57,265 nucleotides of DNA. It comes from Candidatus Thalassarchaeaceae archaeon. Lineage in GTDB: Archaea > Thermoplasmatota > Poseidoniia > Poseidoniales > Thalassarchaeaceae. Under the pieces are notes generated by a model. The model was not told the origin of the DNA. It saw only the letters and a program-made list of their open reading frames with translations, and searched no databases. Below, piece after piece: positions 50,842 to 57,265 of this stretch. The stretch is from positions 1 to 57,265 of the forward strand of contig JASLNR010000063.1 of assembly GCA_030745885.1 (NCBI GenBank), given 5' to 3'. Every line of letters starts with the position of its first letter. Position 1 is the first letter of the stretch. The position numbers were made by a program, and so were the translations under genes.

Positions 50842-52490
50842 GCTGCTTCTCCTCCACCTTCTATGCCCAGTCCAAGACCCTTCTCGATCTTCATCGAGAT
50901 CCTGGATAGGTAGAATGCGAACACCCAGAAGACAAGGGCGGTGACGTACAACGGCTCTAGGAAGTTACCGAGGAAGCGCAAGTCTGTGGCAGGTAGGTCC
51001 TTGGCCAGTTTGAAGAAGTCTAGTATGTTGATGATGAATAGCAGCGTCGTGTCCTTCCAGAGTCCGATGAAGACGCTGACGATCGAGGGCAGCGTGGTTC
51101 TGACTGCATTGGGGAGCTCGACTTGCATCTTGGTCTGGAACGGCGACAGCCCGAGTGCGATGGCTGCTTCCTTCTGGCCCGAGTCGACGGCCTGGAGTCC
51201 GCCTCTGAGGACCTCGGCGATGTAGCATCCGCCGAATATCCCGAACATCAGGAGCATTCGGATGATGTCCTCTGCGTCATAGAAAGGATCCATCATATCT
51301 GGCATCAGGAATACGGCGAACCAGAGCCAGCAGATCAGGGGGCCCGAACGGACCAGTTCGATAAGGGCGATTGATGGTATGCTGAAGAATGGCTGTTTGC
51401 TCTGGCGGCCGAAGGCGAGGACTACTCCGATTCCGAACCCGAGGACGCAGCCTGCGGTTGCCACAATCAGGTTGACGAAGAGGCCGCCCCACTGGGATGC
51501 CTCGATACCGTCTCCGGCGAGTTTGTCCAGAGTGCTTGGGACCACCTCTCCGGCGATTATGGCCTCGCGCATCCCTTGGACGGGTGTGCCTCCGGCCCAC
51601 ACCGCTAGGTCCCTCACGAACTCTGGAGGATTCATTATCATAATCGCGAAGAAGAACGTGGCCACGGCCCCCATTGCGATGTATGACCGCAGTCTGTTGG
51701 CCTTGTACTCCTCCGAGATTGAGCAGTAGTAGAACGAAGCCCCGTAGGCCAGATAGCCAATCACCAAGGCCTTGGCCAGATTCGTCATCGGGACCACCCT
51801 GTGGTAATTGATTTCGCTAGGGACCCATGCTACGGCCATCAGGCTGAATACCACTAAGGAGAAAGGAACTAGGAATCTTGCCGGCTTCTCAGCGGCGGTA
51901 CCATAGGCGCTAGCTACGACTGCGAATGTGGGGTAGAGCACCCACCACAGGCGCCAGTTCTGATTGATTCCGTAGCACGTCGATATGCAGGATTCGGAGC
52001 CAGGGGCTTGTGTCATCTGCTCGGTCATCTGCTGGCCGACCACTAGCAGGACCCTGTTGGCCCAGACGACGTCCCAATCTGCTTCGACTAGTACGAAGTG
52101 GCTGAGACCGCGCACAGCCACGACGACGATCCAGGCGGTTGTGATGCCGAGCATTGCGGTGGCACATGTCTTGCCCGGGGTCCACTTGATCAGCGCGGTA
52201 ATGGTCACCCACCATGCGAAGACGATGGCGAGCGCGGAAATGGCGCCGAAAATCTGAGCATACTGCGAGCTTGCACCCTCTGACTCTGCCTTCGCCACCA
52301 ACTCGAAGAAGCCATTGGGCAGGAATCCCCCCCACATGCCTCCGAGGAGACCGCAGGCCAGAGCCAGGGATATCGCCAGCAGCGAGAGTGTGGCATTGTT
52401 TGTGGGGGTTACCCAACTGCCGCCTGGCTTGCCGGCGATGGACTCCTCTAATTCGAGGAACGAACCCATGTCAATGCTTCTCGAGCTCAT
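50838..52490 (-). CDS. aapM: General L-amino acid ABC transporter permease (AapM-like), enlarged
   Basis: 550-aa HisM/AapM-type permease. The C-terminal part (about 330-540) is the ABC permease domain with the EAA loop [39 protein letters not shown]. The N-terminal 300 residues contain about six to eight extra hydrophobic helices, making it much longer than typical AapM (about 380 aa). It overlaps both the ATPase gene and the other permease gene by 4 nt. It forms the membrane channel with AapQ. Confidence 0.88.
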   Translation of the reverse strand: MSSRSIDMGSFLELEESIAGKPGGSWVTPTNNATLSLLAISLALACGLLGGMWGGFLPNGFFELVAKAESEGASSQYAQIFGAISALAIVFAWWVTITALIKWTPGKTCATAMLGITTAWIVVVAVRGLSHFVLVEADWDVVWANRVLLVVGQQMTEQMTQAPGSESCISTCYGINQNWRLWWVLYPTFAVVASAYGTAAEKPARFLVPFSLVVFSLMAVAWVPSEINYHRVVPMTNLAKALVIGYLAYGASFYYCSISEEYKANRLRSYIAMGAVATFFFAIMIMNPPEFVRDLAVWAGGTPVQGMREAIIAGEVVPSTLDKLAGDGIEASQWGGLFVNLIVATAGCVLGFGIGVVLAFGRQSKQPFFSIPSIALIELVRSGPLICWLWFAVFLMPDMMDPFYDAEDIIRMLLMFGIFGGCYIAEVLRGGLQAVDSGQKEAAIALGLSPFQTKMQVELPNAVRTTLPSIVSVFIGLWKDTTLLFIINILDFFKLAKDLPATDLRFLGNFLEPLYVTALVFWVFAFYLSRISMKIEKGLGLGIEGGGEAA

Positions 52491-54628
52491 ATCTTCACGC
52501 TCGTTACCCTTGTGTTGTACCAGTTCATAACGGCTGATATTGCGAGACTCCCTGCCTGGTAGGTGATGAGCAGTAGGATGAACAGCGGGATCAGTTTGCC
52601 GACGTTGTTCATCATCACCAGTATGACGTAGAATATGTCGCTATAGGCCACAATGACGGCTAGGCTGGAGTTCTTCCAGACGTTCATGAACTGGTTGTTA
52701 AACAGTGGGACCATGCTCCTCAGGGCCTGAGGCAGGATGACCAGCCTGAGCCTCTGGTAGGGATTCAGAGACAGGGAGATGGCGGCCTCGACCTGTCCCC
52801 GGGGCAGTGACTGGATGCTTCCTCGGACAATCTCGGCAATAGTGGATGCCGTGAACAGCGTCAGACCGAGTATCATGGCTAGGAAGAAGGGCGTAATCTC
52901 GAAGCCGGAGCCCTCGGATATGTCCCATGACCCGGGGGGGTCAATGACCCCGTCCCCGTCCCAGTCCTTGACATAATCTGGCCATGACAGGCCCTTCGAA
53001 ACGGCGATTCCAGCCGCTAAAGCGAAGGCGGCAACCCAGATGGTGAACCTCTTCCTGAGGCCGGATTCGGAGTCATCTATCTGTAGCTGGTTCATGCCAT
53101 CGTCATCGAGTCTGCTGGTGACCGACAGGGCGTAGACAATCACGGCCATGGAGATGGCTGCCTCGACGCCCCCTCCGTTTGTTGAGGCGAATGGAACTAG
53201 GAAATTGATGAAGACCACTGCTGCAATAATCAGAAATATATCTGAGGCAAGTGCCTCGAGCCTCCATCCAAATGCGCTGAAAGGCCTCCTCAGGTGGTCT
53301 TGCGGGGTGCTGGGGGTGACTATGAATCGGGGCTCGACCCTGTCCATGTGACGCAGGCCGGCCCTTAGCAGGGCAAGGGCGACCAAGCCCATCACCAACC
53401 TCTGGTATGACCCCACGGTCACGAACCAGATTCCCTGATTGCTGTAGAACACAGCCCCACCCAACAGGAACTTCTCTTCTATGAAAAGGGGAGCCTGGAT
53501 CCCATATTGGGTTGCAATCAGGAACAGGAGGACGGCGAGGGGGAGGTTTCGGAAGATCTCGACGTAAACCGTCGCCATGGTCGAGGCCAGCTTGTTTGAG
53601 GATAGTCTGGTGACGCCGACAATCGTCCCGAGGATGACGCACAGCACTATGCTGAGCAGAGTCACTCTGGCGGAGTTGATGACCGCGGCCTTCAGGAACA
53701 TCCACCTTTCGTCGAAGTTCGCAACCACATCCATCGGCCACGGATTGATCTTGAAGGTGTTCACCTTGTCCATGAAGTCGAACTTGATCTCCCAGCGGTT
53801 CTGCATCACCGGGTCGGGGTCGTGCTGCAGGTAGAGCACCCTCAGCAGCAAGAACATGATGAAGGGCAGAAGTGCCAGATATGCCAGAGCGGCCGTCCTC
53901 CTATCCTGCACAGAGGGCTTCATCCCCTCCTGTGAGATTTTCCAGCCCCAGAAGAAGACCGTGAGGAGGATAACCGCAGAGAGGAACGTTGGGATGTCCT
54001 GGGAGATGGCAGGGACCATCGAGAGGTTGAGCGTCAGGACGACGAGGAGGACGATTGAGCCTACCGAGATGATTGCGTCCACGTTGTCCTGCGGGCGGAA
54101 GGAGGCGAAGCTGCCCGGTTTCAATATCTCGCTCAGGTTATCCTGCAGCAGAAGCACTCCGGAAACAACAGCAGCTCCGAAGATGAAGAATGGGATCTGG
54201 GCTCCCGGCGACAGTTCGAGGACACTGGTTAGTAGGACGTAGGAGACCGCGAAGCACACGATGGCGAAAATCGAGCTCGAGCACTCGGAGATGGTGCTGG
54301 GATCCCGTCTCCACAGCCCCCAGAAGAGGGCCGGGATCTCGTTCTGCACCAGCAGGAAGCAGATCAGGATGACCCCGCCGACGATCAGAAACAGGCTTTC
54401 CATAGCGTAGTACGAGGGATTCATCTGGGTGTCAGCAATTGTGATGTCCCTCGCCATCGCAGAGAGGTAGTCGACCGACATCCCGAGGAACTTGTTGGAG
54501 TACCCCCAGAACAGGTAGACGGCCAGGACAGGCAGAACGTACCCCGTGAAGACGGCACGAAGCGCATTCCAGATTCCATCTCCAAAATGTACCCGAGGCA
54601 ACGAATTGGTGAGGCCCCGAACGTCCAT
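52487..54628 (-). CDS. aapQ: General L-amino acid ABC transporter permease (AapQ-like), very enlarged
   Basis: 713-aa permease, nearly twice the size of a typical AapQ (about 400 aa). About six to seven additional helices (residues about 20-270) precede the permease domain, which has helices at about 320-420 and 600-700 and the EAA loop EIVRGSIQSLPRGQVEAAISLSLNPYQRLRLVILPQALR. A segment DWDGDGVIDPPG (about 574-585) in a hydrophilic loop resembles a calcium-binding DxDGDG repeat, as in extracellular dockerin or TSP3 modules, unusual in such a permease. It is preceded on the same transcript by the binding-protein gene and a strong hairpin. Confidence 0.87.
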   Translation of the reverse strand: MDVRGLTNSLPRVHFGDGIWNALRAVFTGYVLPVLAVYLFWGYSNKFLGMSVDYLSAMARDITIADTQMNPSYYAMESLFLIVGGVILICFLLVQNEIPALFWGLWRRDPSTISECSSSIFAIVCFAVSYVLLTSVLELSPGAQIPFFIFGAAVVSGVLLLQDNLSEILKPGSFASFRPQDNVDAIISVGSIVLLVVLTLNLSMVPAISQDIPTFLSAVILLTVFFWGWKISQEGMKPSVQDRRTAALAYLALLPFIMFLLLRVLYLQHDPDPVMQNRWEIKFDFMDKVNTFKINPWPMDVVANFDERWMFLKAAVINSARVTLLSIVLCVILGTIVGVTRLSSNKLASTMATVYVEIFRNLPLAVLLFLIATQYGIQAPLFIEEKFLLGGAVFYSNQGIWFVTVGSYQRLVMGLVALALLRAGLRHMDRVEPRFIVTPSTPQDHLRRPFSAFGWRLEALASDIFLIIAAVVFINFLVPFASTNGGGVEAAISMAVIVYALSVTSRLDDDGMNQLQIDDSESGLRKRFTIWVAAFALAAGIAVSKGLSWPDYVKDWDGDGVIDPPGSWDISEGSGFEITPFFLAMILGLTLFTASTIAEIVRGSIQSLPRGQVEAAISLSLNPYQRLRLVILPQALRSMVPLFNNQFMNVWKNSSLAVIVAYSDIFYVILVMMNNVGKLIPLFILLLITYQAGSLAISAVMNWYNTRVTSVKI

Positions 54629-54666
54629 TCTCCCCTATGGGGAGGATGGGGTGTAAAAGGGTAGTG

Positions 54667-54701
54667 AGGCCCCCGGGGGAGATTGCCCCCCCCGGGGGCT
54701 T
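54667..54701 (-). terminator. Strong hairpin between binding-protein and permease genes
   Basis: Inverted repeat AGGCCCCCGGGGG (54667-54679) and CCCCCGGGGGC (54689-54699) with a 9-nt loop, in the 108-nt gap after the binding-protein gene and before aapQ, both on the minus strand. Such a structure can stabilise the upstream binding-protein mRNA or cause partial termination, so that the binding protein is made in excess over the permeases, as in many ABC import operons. Confidence 0.65.
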
Positions 54702-54736
54702 TCGTAACTCCGTGCACTGTCTGTCTAATTAAGCAA

Positions 54737-55939
54737 TCAGCGCATTGCGGGCGCGTACTGGATACCGCCCTCTGAGACGAGGGCGTTCAGGGTCCCAACA
54801 CGCGAGATCAGGCAGCCGGACATGGCGGCGGATCCGCTGACACCGTCGTTGGTGCAGTCGCAGAACGCGTCGTCATAGGCCTCGCCGTAGTTGCCGGCAG
54901 CGCCTAGGACGGCCTGCATCCACGTGCCCGCAAGCGGGTTGGCGGTGGTGCCCAGACCGAGGTTCTCGGTGAGCAGTCGGCACATTCCGGGGTCGGTGAT
55001 TGATCCACCAGTCGTCAGTGCGCATGCGGAGGTCGCGGAGGCACCTGCGTTCGCAGCGGTCACGCCCATCTCCTCGGCAGTCACCATCCCGTACCAGACC
55101 CATGCCACGACGTCCTTGAAGTCGGAGTCCATGTCGCGGGTTGCCGCGCCTAGGGGCTCCTTGGACATCAGCTCGGATGCAATCCAGATGTCGACTCCGT
55201 TCATTGAACCGTCGCCATCCAGCTGCCACTTCTTGGCCACCATCGCGGACATGTCGCCAGTGAAGGCGTCGCACGAACCGTCGATGAACTTGGCAGTCGC
55301 CTCTGCAGCGTCAGCCACGGGGACGGAGGTGAACGAGATGTCCCTTGAGGAGAACCAGTCCACCATGTTGCCCTCGGTCGTGGTGCCTATTCCGACGCAG
55401 ATGTTCGCGCCGTTGAGGCCAGCAGCCGAGTTGCCAGCAACTGCAGCCGAGTACGCGTCCTCGCGTACTAGGATGCCCTGTCCATCGAAGAAGTTCATTC
55501 CAGCGAAGTCGGCGTTCAGGTCCGCGTCACGGCTGGTCGTCCAGGTCGTGGTGCGGATTAGCACGTCGATCGTTCCGGAGGCCAACTTGTCGAAGCGGTC
55601 CGAGCCCGAGGCCGGGATGTACTCGACATCCGTGTCCGGGTTCAGCCCTAGAGCAGCGGCAACGGCCCGGCAGTATGAGATGTCCAGACCAGAGCGAACC
55701 CCAGTTCCAGCATCCAAGTATCCCATTCCGTACTGGGATTCCTTAACTCCGCACTTCATGGATCCACGATCGATGATCGTGTCCAGAGTGCTCACGGGCG
55801 TAGCTTCTGCAATTCCAGCAGCCCTACCTTCCTCTCGCGCAGCATCGACATCTTCCTGGGTGATATCGCTACCAGCACAGCCCGCTAGGGCCGCAGTCAT
55901 CATTAACAGCATCATTGTTGAAGCGAGCAAGCGTCGCAT
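54737..55939 (-). CDS. aapJ: General L-amino acid-binding lipoprotein (AapJ-like)
   Basis: 400-aa extracellular solute-binding protein. The start at ATG 55939 (MRRLLASTMMLLMM) fits both the signal peptide and the TATA box 29 nt upstream; the longer frame would extend into the rRNA region. A lipobox-like TAALAGC places the lipid anchor at about Cys21. AapJ-type landmarks: SGLDISYCRAVAAALG, LASGTIDVLIRTTTWTTSRD, FDGQGILVRED, VGIGTTTEGNMVDWF, ELMSKEPLGAATRD and the C-terminal LNALVSEGGIQYAPAMR. It has eight or more Cys after the anchor, more than bacterial AapJ, possibly forming disulfides. It feeds amino acids to AapQM. Confidence 0.92.
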   Translation of the reverse strand: MRRLLASTMMLLMMTAALAGCAGSDITQEDVDAAREEGRAAGIAEATPVSTLDTIIDRGSMKCGVKESQYGMGYLDAGTGVRSGLDISYCRAVAAALGLNPDTDVEYIPASGSDRFDKLASGTIDVLIRTTTWTTSRDADLNADFAGMNFFDGQGILVREDAYSAAVAGNSAAGLNGANICVGIGTTTEGNMVDWFSSRDISFTSVPVADAAEATAKFIDGSCDAFTGDMSAMVAKKWQLDGDGSMNGVDIWIASELMSKEPLGAATRDMDSDFKDVVAWVWYGMVTAEEMGVTAANAGASATSACALTTGGSITDPGMCRLLTENLGLGTTANPLAGTWMQAVLGAAGNYGEAYDDAFCDCTNDGVSGSAAMSGCLISRVGTLNALVSEGGIQYAPAMR

Positions 55940-55962
55940 GTGCCTTTTCACGAGGTATGGGG

Positions 55963-55971
55963 GGTATATAC
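55963..55971 (-). promoter_or_regulatory. Archaeal TATA box of the aapJQMP operon
   Basis: Read on the minus strand, GCGAAG-GTATATACC: a GTATATAC TATA box with a purine-rich BRE-like stretch before it, centred about 29 nt upstream of the aapJ ATG. This spacing puts the transcription start within a few nt of the ATG, so the mRNA would be leaderless or nearly so. The promoter is downstream of the 16S hairpin, so the operon is transcribed separately from rRNA. Confidence 0.7.
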
Positions 55972-56035
55972 CTTCGCCTAGATGCGAAAAACGCACTGGT
56001 TTAGCCCAGTCCGTCGTATTCTGAGGTTGGAAGAC

Positions 56036-56055
56036 GGGGCGGCCGAAGCCGCCCC
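56036..56055 (-). terminator. UUCG-tetraloop hairpin after the 16S rRNA gene
   Basis: On the minus strand GGGGCGGC-UUCG-GCCGCCCC: an 8-bp perfect stem closed by an extra-stable C(UUCG)G tetraloop, about 23 nt past the 3' end of 16S rRNA and followed by GUCUUCC. It probably ends the 16S transcript or protects its 3' end, and separates rRNA from the aap operon. Confidence 0.65.
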
Positions 56056-56078
56056 GCCCCCCGGGTTCCGAGTTTCGT

Positions 56079-57265
<1,187 letters not shown>

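Noticed and set aside
54891..56024. 377-codon plus-strand open frame opposite the aapJ gene
   Set aside because: It is antisense to a clearly recognised binding-protein gene and has a Ser/Pro/Ala-rich composition with no domain.

Overview
This window looks like a piece of a marine euryarchaeal chromosome, most plausibly Marine Group II (Candidatus Poseidoniales) or a close Thermoplasmatota relative. It carries clearly archaeal information genes: aRF1 with NIKS and GGQ motifs, aIF2-beta, class I lysyl-tRNA synthetase, a Trm56-type SPOUT tRNA methylase, a PyrE-like HTH regulator, isopentenyl phosphate kinase and an archaeal-type UMP kinase. These are mixed with many bacterial-type metabolic and transport genes. 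The right edge holds a 5'-truncated 16S rRNA gene on the minus strand, with no 23S rRNA gene next to it. The lineage is an inference; the 16S sequence would settle it. No CRISPR array, insertion sequence or tRNA was seen. Gene density is very high, with many 4-nt ATGA overlaps and several TTG or GTG starts.

Layout. 1-5.3 kb: a 2-oxoacid dehydrogenase operon (E1-beta partial, E2, E3), then lipB and a class V aminotransferase. 5.4-8.7 kb: a lone UbiX-type flavin prenyltransferase, a SAP-domain/transmembrane/M28 peptidase fusion, and divergent peroxiredoxin and thioredoxin-like genes. 8.7-20.5 kb: an information-processing and nucleotide block (argS, aRF1, pyrH, zinc ribbons, a NOG1-like GTPase, a PCD-like protein, a 2Fe-2S ferredoxin, an MDR oxidoreductase, aIF2-beta, dut, a GfcR-like regulator, lysK). 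20.6-24.5 kb: an MFS exporter, an SDR and an Asp-box lipoprotein. 24.7-32.8 kb: carB/carA, trm56, folP and a TraB-family membrane protein.

33-38.6 kb: the most interesting block. A cysteine dioxygenase that keeps the Cys-Tyr crosslink pair is followed by a cytoplasmic molybdopterin oxidoreductase and its ferredoxin-NrfD fusion partner (SoeABC/Psr-like), then two convergent DUF2061 genes. Together they suggest a route from cysteine through cysteine sulfinate and sulfite to sulfate, with electrons passed to the quinone pool. This is an inference.

38.7-50 kb: a membrane-biology block with flotillin, an NfeD-like protein and two small membrane proteins, a hotdog thioesterase, an MsbA-type ABC exporter, a coiled-coil membrane protein, isopentenyl phosphate kinase, a lipoprotein, NAD kinase and two tandem MscS channels. 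50-56 kb: a complete AapJQMP-type general L-amino-acid ABC importer on the minus strand with very enlarged permeases. It has its own TATA promoter just downstream of the 16S gene and a strong hairpin after the binding-protein gene. 56.08-57.27 kb: 16S rRNA.
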